From: Dissulfurimicrobium hydrothermale
GTDB lineage: Bacteria > Desulfobacterota > Dissulfuribacteria > Dissulfuribacterales > Sh68
Direction of reading: 5' to 3'
Assembly: GCF_022026155.1 (NCBI RefSeq)
Contig: NZ_CP085041.1
Coordinates: forward strand, 1,830,306 to 1,894,305
Length of the DNA: 64,000 bases
Every line of letters starts with the position of its first letter. The stretch's first letter is position 1. Shown piece by piece: positions 27,310-34,763 of the stretch. A program made the translations under genes and the position numbers. The notes beneath the pieces are model-generated. The model worked only from the letters and a program-made list of their open reading frames with translations, was not told the DNA's origin and searched no databases.

Positions 27310-28359
27310 TTACTCCATACCCACAAGGTCATGGATGACCTCGCGGATATCGATATTAACCGGACACTCGCGAATGCAGCGCCCACATCCCACGCAAGAG
27401 ACAAAACCAAAGCGGTCAGGGAAGTATTTGAGCTTGTGCATGAAGCGGTTTCTCACCCTCTTTAGCGCCTCACCCCTTGGGTTGTGACCAGAGGCATGGA
27501 GGGTAAAAAGCGGAAACATACATGAATCCCAACAACGAATACGGCGTCCCTGCCCGCAGATTATCTCATCCTGGATATCAAAGCAATAACAGGTGGGACA
27601 GAGGAAGGTACAGGCCCCGCAGTTTATACAGGATTCGGAGAGAGGCTGCCATATATCTCTATTATATAGGGACGTCATGTCTTTGGACCTCAGGACCTCA
27701 TCCAGCCTTGAGATCTGCCCTTCGGCCGTATCGACAGCAGATCTTAACGCCCTTAAGCAGGCAATGTCTTCATTGGTTGCATCCCCTTTCCCATCAGCCG
27801 CCTTTAATAAAAGGTCTTCCCCCTTGTGTGTTAGCACCTCGGCGACAAGGCCGTCATCCATCTCTGTGATAAGTATATCCAGGCCATCGGTCCCATATGG
27901 TGAACCACCTACCAATCTGCAAAAACAGGTGCTACACTGAGTCCCGCAAGAAAACCCGACTATCACGGTCCGTTCAAGAAGCGCCCTGAAATATGGATCC
28001 CCCTCAAACGGCATGGCATTCAACATAATACTTCTGGCATCGCACGGCCTCACCCCGAAAAGCACCCGCCGCCCGTCGACATCGATCGTTTCAGCCCTCG
28101 GCAACCACGCATCCTGGTCCGTATGTCTGGCAGAAAAGGTGAGGATAATCTCGGGCTGGGGAAAGAAAAAGGTCTTTATCGGGGTCTTCGGCGCGCCGGC
28201 AGGTATCTCAAGCGCATCGGAAATATTTGCTTTATTGATACGCAACCATGTCTTTTGCCCTTTTGCTTCATCTTTAATCAGGCCATAGGACTCAAATTCA
28301 CTCGCCCAGGCCAAAAGCCAGCCAGAAAGCCCGTCTCTATCAATCTTAACAGCCCTCAT
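27310..28359 (-). CDS. 4Fe-4S dicluster subunit of Flox-Hdr (sulfhydrogenase-beta-like)
   Basis: 349 residues, related to the HydB/AsrA-type iron-sulfur subunits that pair with PyrK-like FAD subunits. The N-terminal two thirds hold VRPCDARSI and a cysteine set (FSCGTQCSTCFCRLVGG). Two C-terminal ferredoxin motifs follow: CINCGACTFLCPTCYC and CVGCGRCIRECP. It should wire electrons between the NAD-linked flavoprotein and the HdrA/MvhD side. The gene overlaps its upstream neighbour by ATGA and precedes the FAD subunit by 3 bases, the usual order in flx clusters. Confidence 0.82.
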   Translation of the reverse strand: MRAVKIDRDGLSGWLLAWASEFESYGLIKDEAKGQKTWLRINKANISDALEIPAGAPKTPIKTFFFPQPEIILTFSARHTDQDAWLPRAETIDVDGRRVLFGVRPCDARSIMLNAMPFEGDPYFRALLERTVIVGFSCGTQCSTCFCRLVGGSPYGTDGLDILITEMDDGLVAEVLTHKGEDLLLKAADGKGDATNEDIACLRALRSAVDTAEGQISRLDEVLRSKDMTSLYNRDIWQPLSESCINCGACTFLCPTCYCFDIQDEIICGQGRRIRCWDSCMFPLFTLHASGHNPRGEALKRVRNRFMHKLKYFPDRFGFVSCVGCGRCIRECPVNIDIREVIHDLVGME

Positions 28360-29390
28360 GCCTTGTTCTTCTCCTTGATTATCACAAACCCCTGCGGGTC
28401 ATCAGGCCTGTAGGTGACAAGCGGGGGCTGAATCAACGGATCAAGCCCGGCCTCGACGCCAAAGAGTTCAAATACATCTTTTTCGAGCTTCTTGGTAAAG
28501 AGCCTCATTTTTATGCCCATGGGACAGGCGCTCTCACACGCCCCACAGTCGGTGCAGCGCCCTGCGCAGTGAAAGGCTCTAAGTATGTGAAAGAGCGCGG
28601 TATCCGTGGGATCTATCGACTTTCCAACCCACTGGGGCCTTGAATCGTCCACAAAGCATGTCGGGCAATAACAGAGCGGACAGGCGTTTCTGCAGGCATA
28701 GCAGCGGATACATGAGGCTATCTCGTTTTTAAACCAGGCCCAGCGCTCATCCACTGTCATGGCCTCAATCACTTCTATCTGGGCGAAGCGGTCATCGGCC
28801 TTTCTGTTTGAATCAGGCCCTATCTTATAGTCGAATATTACTGGATCGGGATGAACACAGCTCTTGCAATTGTCCCGTACCACTGACCAGCGGTCTATTT
28901 CAAGCCCATAATCGCTGCCTGAGATCTTAAGCGTATGTTCACCTTCCTCAACCTTAAAGATCTCGCGGCCACCGGTCATGGCCATGACCTTCTTTCTGTC
29001 CACCATACCGCGGCTTGAGACCCCAAGGATCACAAGCCTTTTGCGGTCCACCTGCCTTTCCTGCATCTGGACCACGATATTTCTAGACCAGCAGCCTGTA
29101 GCCACCACCCCGACCTTTGGAAGCGGGCCGGCAGGTACAGGGTCTCTGAGGCCCCTCGGCGGCTCAAGGGACTTTAAAAGGCTTGGCAGGTAGTTTGCAA
29201 GGTTCATGACACAAAAGCTGTTCCAAACGAACCTTTCTGCATCCTCAGGCCTCCTTGCAACAAAAGGCCTCAAAGTCATAGGGATGCTTCCTTCAATAAA
29301 TCCCAGGAAGACCGCTACCTCGCCGGATGAGAGGAGTTCAGCGGCCTTAGCCCTGATTCCTTCTGTAATTTCCGCGTTTGTATGAGACAT
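28356..29390 (-). CDS. 4Fe-4S ferredoxin-type subunit of Flox-Hdr
   Basis: 344 residues. The N-terminal 220 residues contain a Rossmann-like segment (VGVVATGCWSRNIVVQMQER) and a cysteine pair (DNCKSCVHPDP). Then come two ferredoxin-type sets, CIRCYACRNACPLCYCPTC and CTDCGACESACPMG. This matches the second iron-sulfur subunit of Flox clusters, which resembles F420-hydrogenase-beta/formate dehydrogenase-beta proteins. It likely contributes a cluster chain to the bifurcating complex. It lies 6 bases after the mvhD-like gene and overlaps the next gene by 4. Confidence 0.78.
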   Translation of the reverse strand: MSHTNAEITEGIRAKAAELLSSGEVAVFLGFIEGSIPMTLRPFVARRPEDAERFVWNSFCVMNLANYLPSLLKSLEPPRGLRDPVPAGPLPKVGVVATGCWSRNIVVQMQERQVDRKRLVILGVSSRGMVDRKKVMAMTGGREIFKVEEGEHTLKISGSDYGLEIDRWSVVRDNCKSCVHPDPVIFDYKIGPDSNRKADDRFAQIEVIEAMTVDERWAWFKNEIASCIRCYACRNACPLCYCPTCFVDDSRPQWVGKSIDPTDTALFHILRAFHCAGRCTDCGACESACPMGIKMRLFTKKLEKDVFELFGVEAGLDPLIQPPLVTYRPDDPQGFVIIKEKNKA

Positions 29391-29396
29391 GGCCGC

Positions 29397-29870
29397 CTAC
29401 CCACCAATTCCTTTCACTAACCTCTTTTGAGGCCCGAGGGCCTTCACGAGCCCGGTCACCTCCTTCACCACATCAGCGAACTGCCCGCCTTCAGAGGCGG
29501 AGACCCATGAGAAATTGACCCTGCCAGGCTCTATGCCGATAAATTCAAGAAAATTCTTAAACAGGGCAAAACGGCGCCTCGCATATAAGTTGCCACTTAT
29601 ATAGTGGCAGTCGCCTGGGTGACAACCGGACACCAACACCCCGTCGGCACCGGCCTTCAGGGCATCGAGGATCATATTCGGCGAGATGCACCCCGAACAT
29701 GGAACCCTAATTATCCTGATGCTAGGCGGATACTGAAACCGGCTTACCCCGGCAAGATCAGCCCCTGCATAGCTGCACCAGTTGCACAAAAAGGCGACGA
29801 TCCTTGGCTCCCAATCTACAGATGCTATCTCCCTGCAGGCCATCGTCGGCTTTAAAAGCTCATATCCCAT
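29397..29870 (-). CDS. mvhD: MvhD/FlxD-type [2Fe-2S] protein
   Basis: A 157-residue electron-transfer protein with the MvhD cysteine pattern: FLCNWCSYAGAD, VPCSGCISPN and SGCHPGDCHY. In methanogens MvhD links the hydrogenase to HdrA; in Flox clusters the equivalent protein links the FlxABC module to HdrA. All cysteines are ordinary Cys codons. It lies 39 bases below hdrA and just above the Flox iron-sulfur subunits, the junction expected for this role. Confidence 0.88.
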   Translation of the reverse strand: MGYELLKPTMACREIASVDWEPRIVAFLCNWCSYAGADLAGVSRFQYPPSIRIIRVPCSGCISPNMILDALKAGADGVLVSGCHPGDCHYISGNLYARRRFALFKNFLEFIGIEPGRVNFSWVSASEGGQFADVVKEVTGLVKALGPQKRLVKGIGG

Positions 29871-29909
29871 GAATGATAAGCACCTTCCATATCGGCAGTG
29901 ACAAGCATC

Positions 29910-32900
29910 TTACCAAACATCCGCCATATCCATCGCGGATTCTATCGCGGCCATTATCTGCTCGTTGCCTAGATTTTTAACGCTTACGGCACCAGAACGG
30001 CAAGAGGCCGCACACGCCCCGCAGCCCTTGCACAATCCGATATCGACCACAGCCCTACCTGTATCTTGGTCTATATTGATAGCCGCATACGGACAGATCT
30101 GGGTACAGACCGCGCATCCAGTACACTTAGCCGTATCCACATATGCGGTCATGGACTCAACCGACACGGCGTCTCTCGAAAGTATAGTAACGGCACGGGC
30201 TGCAGCGGCCTTTGCCTGGGCGATGGATTCATCCATCGGCTTTGGATAGTGGCAAAGACCTGCAAGAAAGACCCCTTCTGTGGCAAAGTCCACGGGCCTC
30301 AGTTTCATGTGCGCCTCAAGCAAAAACCCATCCTGATCCATGGCGCATTTAAAAAACCCGGCAAGCCCGCCCGCGTCATCACGCGGGACCACGCCGGAGG
30401 CAAGCACCAGGAGATCAGGATGGAACATCACGGGCCTATCAAGGATCATGTCATGGGCCTTGACCACAAGCCTTCCGCCGTCATCACTCACCTCTGGGAG
30501 GTGATCGAGGTCGTAGCGGACAAAAATGATCCCCTTTGCCCTGGCCTCTTCATACAATCGCTCGCGCATCCCATAGGTGCGGATATCGCGATAGAGCATG
30601 AATATTGCCATCTCAGGGTTCAGCTCTTTGAGTTTCAACGCCTGATCTATGGCATGCGTGCAACAGACACGGCTGCAATAGGGACGCTCAGGCACCCTTG
30701 AACCCACACAGTGTATGAAAACGGCCTGCGAAAGCCCATTCAAGCCCTCATCAGCTGCTATAAAACGCCTGTCAAGCTCCAGGAGCGTATGCACCGCAGG
30801 ATGCCTGCCATAAAGGTAATTCCATTTGCCCTCCCTTGGCTTAAAGGACTCTCCGCCGATTGCAATTATGGCCACGCCGTGCTCAATGACGCTTCCGTCG
30901 GAAAGGCTCGTCTTGAACCTGCCCACAGAGCCGAACGCCTCTGTTACAGTAGATTTAAGATGAAGTTCTATATTGGGGTGAGAAGAGACAGTCTTTGCAA
31001 GCTCCTCAAGATAGGGCTGGACCTCAAATCCCTGCCATGTGCGATAAAACTTCCTTGCATGACCCCCAAGCCTGTCTTTACGCTCGACTATAAAGACCTT
31101 GAAACCTTGGTCCGCGATCGCAACGGCTGCAGTCATGCCCGCTACGCCTGCACCCACCACTAGCGCCGATTTTGTAACCGGAACGCTGCTATAAGGCAAG
31201 GGCCCATCCCCCCTCACCTTTGCAACCGCCATCCGGACGAGGTCCATGGCCTTTCGTGTGGCCTTTTGAGGTTCATCCCTGTGAACCCACGAATCCTGGT
31301 CACGGATGTTGGCCATCTCAAAGAGGTGCTTGTTGATCCCTGCCTCCCTCAGGGTCTCCTGAAAGAGGGGTTCATGGGTTCGAGGGCTGCACGACGCCAC
31401 CACCACGCGGTTCAGGCGCTCCCTGCGGATAGTCTCCGCCATCTGGTTTATGGTGTCCTGCGAGCAGGTAAAGAGGTTGTCCTGTGCGAATACAACGCCG
31501 GGAAGCCCGCGGGCATACTCGGTAACGGCCTTCACGTCCACGACGCTTGCTATATTAATACCACAGTGGCAGACAAAGACCCCGATCCTTGGCGGTTCAG
31601 GGCGCACATTACGCTCGGGCGGAAATTCCTTTGCCTTTGTCTCAGTCCATCTAGCGGGCGAAAGAAGCCTTCCTGCCTCAAGTGCGGCGGCGCTTGCCTC
31701 CATGACCGACTGGGGGATATCCTTTGGCTCCTGGGCGGCCCCGCACACAAAGACCCCTGGACGGCTCGTAGAGACAGGGGAGAACGGCGAAGTAAGCACA
31801 AAGCCGTCTTTATTGAACCCAACCCCGAGCCTGTCTATGAGGGCGACGGCCTCATGATTCAATTCCATCCCCACAGACAAAACCACAAGGTCAAATTCCT
31901 CCTCGCACATCCTGCCGGCCTCATCGGCATAGCGGATCAATAGAGTGCCTTCGTCTGCAGGTATAACGCTGTGCACCTTTGATCTGTGGAATCTAACCCC
32001 TTCTTGTACAGCGCGATTGTAATAGGCCTCAAAACCCTTGCCGTGGGTACGTATGTCCATGAAAAATATATGTGCATCTAGTGCACCGCCAGCATGTTCC
32101 CTTGCGATAAGCGCCTGTTTTATGGCGTACATGCAGCAGACGGACGAACAGTAGCCGCGACAGGCCCTGTTCGTATCCCTAGAACCAACACACTGAAGCC
32201 AGGCTATGCGCCTTGGTTCTTTCCCGTCAGAAGGCCGTTCCATGCGCCCCAAACATGGCCCGGAAGGACTTAGTAGTCGTTCAAACTCCATGGCCGTGAC
32301 CACGTTTGGAATACGCCTATAACCTGTAAAATCAAGTCCTGACGGATCAAACAGGGAAAACCCAAGGGCCAAGACCACAGAGCCCACTTCAAACACATGA
32401 TCTTTCGGGACGTCATCAAAATTGATCGCCCCTGCCGGACATACATTTGCACACGCCCCGCAACGGCCAGGCCTCTTGAGCCAGATGCATTCATCCGGAT
32501 CAATGGCGTATTTGAGTGGCACGGCCTGCGGATACATGAGATACACAGCCTTTCTCTCGGAAAGGCCCATATTAAACCCATTTTTTGTCTTTTTGGGGCA
32601 TTTTTCAGCACACAGCCCACATGCTATGCACTTGGTTGTATCCACATATCTTGGATGTTGCCGGACAACGGCCTTGAAATCCCCTGGCTCGCCATCTAGA
32701 CTTATAAGTTCGGAAAGCGTAAGGAGATTGATATTCAGATTGCGCCCGCACTCAACGAGCTTTGGAGATAGTATGCAGGCCGAGCAGTCGTTTGTAGGAA
32801 ATGTCTTGTCAAGCTTGGCCATAGCCCCGCCTATCGCAGGACGCCGCTCAACCAGATGCACATAATAGCCGCTCTCCGCAAGATCCAGCGCGGCCTGAAC

Positions 32901-32948
32901 CCCTGCAATCCCCCCGCCAACCACAAGCACAGATCCCCTGGGATTCAT
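29910..32948 (-). CDS. hdrA: heterodisulfide reductase subunit A, tandem-fused form
   Basis: About 1012 residues from the ATG at 32948 (AGAGG six to seven bases upstream; GTG 32957 and ATG 32954 are alternatives). Two HdrA flavin modules lie in series. The first starts VLVVGGGIAGVQAALDLAESG, with DCSACILSPKL and ferredoxin motifs CIACGLCAEKCP and CGACANVCP. The second starts ALVVGAGVAGMTAAVAIADQG. Each ends in a CVGSR...CSxVCC motif. Two C-terminal ferredoxin motifs (CTGCAVCTQICP, CKGCGACAASC) follow. HdrA carries the bifurcating FAD, coupling NADH or hydrogen oxidation to ferredoxin and disulfide reduction. It follows the UGA-containing hdrCB gene with an overlap or near overlap, depending on the start. 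Confidence 0.88.
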   Translation of the reverse strand: MNPRGSVLVVGGGIAGVQAALDLAESGYYVHLVERRPAIGGAMAKLDKTFPTNDCSACILSPKLVECGRNLNINLLTLSELISLDGEPGDFKAVVRQHPRYVDTTKCIACGLCAEKCPKKTKNGFNMGLSERKAVYLMYPQAVPLKYAIDPDECIWLKRPGRCGACANVCPAGAINFDDVPKDHVFEVGSVVLALGFSLFDPSGLDFTGYRRIPNVVTAMEFERLLSPSGPCLGRMERPSDGKEPRRIAWLQCVGSRDTNRACRGYCSSVCCMYAIKQALIAREHAGGALDAHIFFMDIRTHGKGFEAYYNRAVQEGVRFHRSKVHSVIPADEGTLLIRYADEAGRMCEEEFDLVVLSVGMELNHEAVALIDRLGVGFNKDGFVLTSPFSPVSTSRPGVFVCGAAQEPKDIPQSVMEASAAALEAGRLLSPARWTETKAKEFPPERNVRPEPPRIGVFVCHCGINIASVVDVKAVTEYARGLPGVVFAQDNLFTCSQDTINQMAETIRRERLNRVVVASCSPRTHEPLFQETLREAGINKHLFEMANIRDQDSWVHRDEPQKATRKAMDLVRMAVAKVRGDGPLPYSSVPVTKSALVVGAGVAGMTAAVAIADQGFKVFIVERKDRLGGHARKFYRTWQGFEVQPYLEELAKTVSSHPNIELHLKSTVTEAFGSVGRFKTSLSDGSVIEHGVAIIAIGGESFKPREGKWNYLYGRHPAVHTLLELDRRFIAADEGLNGLSQAVFIHCVGSRVPERPYCSRVCCTHAIDQALKLKELNPEMAIFMLYRDIRTYGMRERLYEEARAKGIIFVRYDLDHLPEVSDDGGRLVVKAHDMILDRPVMFHPDLLVLASGVVPRDDAGGLAGFFKCAMDQDGFLLEAHMKLRPVDFATEGVFLAGLCHYPKPMDESIAQAKAAAARAVTILSRDAVSVESMTAYVDTAKCTGCAVCTQICPYAAINIDQDTGRAVVDIGLCKGCGACAASCRSGAVSVKNLGNEQIMAAIESAMDMADVW

Positions 32949-32953
32949 CAGCA

Positions 32954-34183
32954 TCACCTCTTAAGCGCCCTTACTATCCAGTTCCAAAGATGGGTAGTTT
33001 GCCAGCCGCCGCCATAAAAATCGCAGATATCTTTTATTTGGGTGTGACAGTTATGGCACGGCGTTATTACCACATCAGCCCCAGTCTTTTTCAGCTGCTC
33101 GAACTTGACCTTGCCGTACTCCCTACGGTTCTTTGCAAACCCGGACTGAAGCGCCCCGCCTCCCCCGCCGCAGCAGTAGTTGTTGGATCTGTTGGGCCAT
33201 ACCTCTATGAAATTTGCCTCGCCTGCAACCTGCTTCACGACAAATCTAAGGTCATCGGCCACTGCATCTCCAAGGCCCTGCCTGACGAGCTTACATGGGT
33301 CTTGCACTGTAAACTTAAGACCATCTTTGTTCCATGACGAATCTACTTTGAGCCTCCCCTCCCTTATCCATTTGGCGTAAAGGCTTATAATGCTCAAAAA
33401 TTCAAACCTGTGCGAGATGTTGAACCTGCGCAACCCCTCCAGGGTCGCATAAAACATATGGCCTCACTCGGTGTTTATGTAATATCGGCACCCGAGGGCG
33501 TCGACCACCTCGGCCTGCTTGCGTACCGTCATCTCCCAGTCCTTGGCGTCACCAGTAAAAAGGCAGTAGTTTGCCCCATCCCACCACTTTGAGGAATAGG
33601 TCCAATCGATCCCTGCGGCATGCAATATCTTCCAGAGAGGGACCATCTCTTCTGGCTCGACCGTCGGCTCCTTTGCGTTCTGATTGAGGTAATATTCAGC
33701 GCCCGCCTTGTCTATCGGCGCATTGATATCCGCCCATTCAGGCTCATTCTGGCGCACCTCTTCAAGCACATCCCTCACCACCCAGACAAAATCTTCATTG
33801 GGGATACCCGTGCTATTGGTTTCCTTTTGAAGATCGCATGAACGCTGTAGGTTTCTGGGCCGCTCATCCCTCGGCCTCATGCCGCGGATCTCATAGACTA
33901 TGCGTCCAACATCTATGCCCATCGGACACACATACCTGCACCTCTGACACATGGTGCAGGTATATATCCAATTGGTCTTTAAAATTTCATCATCCTGGCC
34001 TAGGACCAGAAGCCGCAGGAATTTCCGTGGGTCAAGACCATCGATGCCGGTTGCAGGACAACCGCTCGCACAAAGACCGCACGTCAAGCAGTAATCGATC
34101 CTGGCGTCCGGAACTGAGCGCTCTATCCGCCCCTTGACCCAGGCCCTGAGCCTAACAATATCCAACGGTTTCTCGTCCGGCAT
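32954..34183 (-). CDS. hdrB: HdrC-HdrB fusion (HdrD/DsrK-like), probable selenoprotein with in-frame UGA
   Basis: A single frame of 409 residues runs from the ATG at 34183 (AGAGGA upstream) to the TGA at 32954-32956, interrupted by one TGA at 33464-33466 (residue 240). The N-terminal half has two ferredoxin motifs, CLTCGLCASGCP and CTMCQRCRYVCPMG. The C-terminal half has a CCG domain (DPCKLVRQG, NNYCCGGGGGALQ, PCHNCHTQ). The interrupting codon falls in INTE-U-GHMFYATLEG, where relatives have ECGH. Cys-to-Sec replacement with a downstream hairpin is the simplest reading. A nonsense mutation, or two separate subunits with restart at ATG 33457, are alternatives. The protein should hold the active-site clusters that reduce a disulfide or similar acceptor in the Flox-Hdr complex. 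Confidence 0.82.
33430..33448 (-). promoter_or_regulatory. candidate bacterial SECIS hairpin
   Basis: On the minus strand, 15 bases after the in-frame UGA, a seven-pair stem GCGACCC / GGGUUGC (one G-U pair) encloses the loop UGGAG. The loop begins 22 bases after the UGA and has G as its second base. Both fit known bacterial SECIS rules (loop 16-37 bases from the UGA, a G among the first two loop bases) for SelB-directed selenocysteine insertion. Confidence 0.65.
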
Positions 34184-34227
34184 AAATCATCCTCTTTTAA
34201 GCGCTGCAAAGACTATTGTATTTGTTT

Positions 34228-34257
34228 TTACTACTTCTTTGTCCTACATATTGTCAA
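34228..34257 (-). promoter_or_regulatory. possible sigma-70 promoter of the Flox-Hdr operon
   Basis: Minus-strand TTGACA (34252-34257) and, 18 bases on, TAGTAA (34228-34233, four of six matches to TATAAT). Transcription would start about 40 bases upstream of the hdrCB ATG at 34183. The -35 is perfect, the -10 weak. Confidence 0.4.
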
Positions 34258-34349
34258 TTCTTTCAATGCCTGATATCGGCGGATTAGGCTAGATTTTTAT
34301 CAAAATCAGGCCAAAGATATATTTTATTTCTTTAATATTGATATATTGC

Positions 34350-34510
34350 ACAAGACCAAACACCACTTGACACAAAACCTCAAGACCAGTAAGAATAAAC
34401 CACTTTTAAAGACCTCTGTGGTGGGCGTAGTTCAACGGTTAGAGCGTCGGGTTGTGGCCCCGAAGGCTATGGGTTCGAATCCCATCGCTCACCCCAAACA
34501 AGACCAAACA
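34350..34510. repeat. 13-bp direct repeats flanking tRNA-His
   Basis: ACAAGACCAAACA occurs perfectly at 34350-34362 and again at 34498-34510, enclosing the tRNA-His gene. The right copy begins two bases after the encoded CCA. It could be a footprint of recombination or duplication at the tRNA end that borders the GC-rich restriction island; chance identity over 13 bases within 150 is unlikely. Confidence 0.6.
34420..34496 (+). tRNA. tRNA-His (anticodon GTG)
   Basis: A complete cloverleaf can be drawn. The acceptor arm GTGGGCG pairs with CGCTCAC (one G-U), preceded by the extra G at -1 (34420) that pairs with discriminator C, the hallmark of histidine tRNA. D arm with TAGTTCAACGGTTAGA, anticodon loop around TTGTGGC with anticodon GTG, T arm ATGGG-TTCGAAT-CCCAT, and an encoded CCA (34494-34496). 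It stands alone between the Flox-Hdr promoter region and the restriction island, the kind of site where islands insert. Confidence 0.95.
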
Positions 34511-34556
34511 GTTTTTTTCAAGAAAAGAGCTTTCTTCATTCATTCATTATTCTTGC

Positions 34557-34575
34557 ATGGATAAAATCCATTTTT
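34557..34575 (+). terminator. weak hairpin-T terminator after tRNA-His
   Basis: ATGGAT-AAA-ATCCAT forms a six-pair stem with a three-base loop at 34557-34571, directly followed by four further T. The stem is AT-rich and weak, but its position 60 bases after the tRNA fits a terminator. The rest of 34576-34763 shows nothing recognisable except the AGGAGG-type site before hsdM. Confidence 0.4.
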
Positions 34576-34763
34576 GCATTACAATGCCTTCTTTATAAGC
34601 TCCAGTTTTAAACCCACTACAACTATATGATTGTACCTGCGGGCCTACAGTGCAGAATGAGACGAAAATAGCGCAACATGGTCGCTCTCTGCTCACTGAA
34701 CTGAACAGAAGCGCCTAAGGTCTCATACCACAGAAAGGTGAAACCCCCGGAGGAAGGTTTGAC

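Noticed and set aside
32954-33457. Separate HdrB gene starting at ATG 33457
   Set aside because: A GAGG lies five bases upstream, so restart is possible, but the frame is the same as the upstream part, the break falls inside a conserved motif, and a SECIS-like hairpin follows; recoding is the better explanation.
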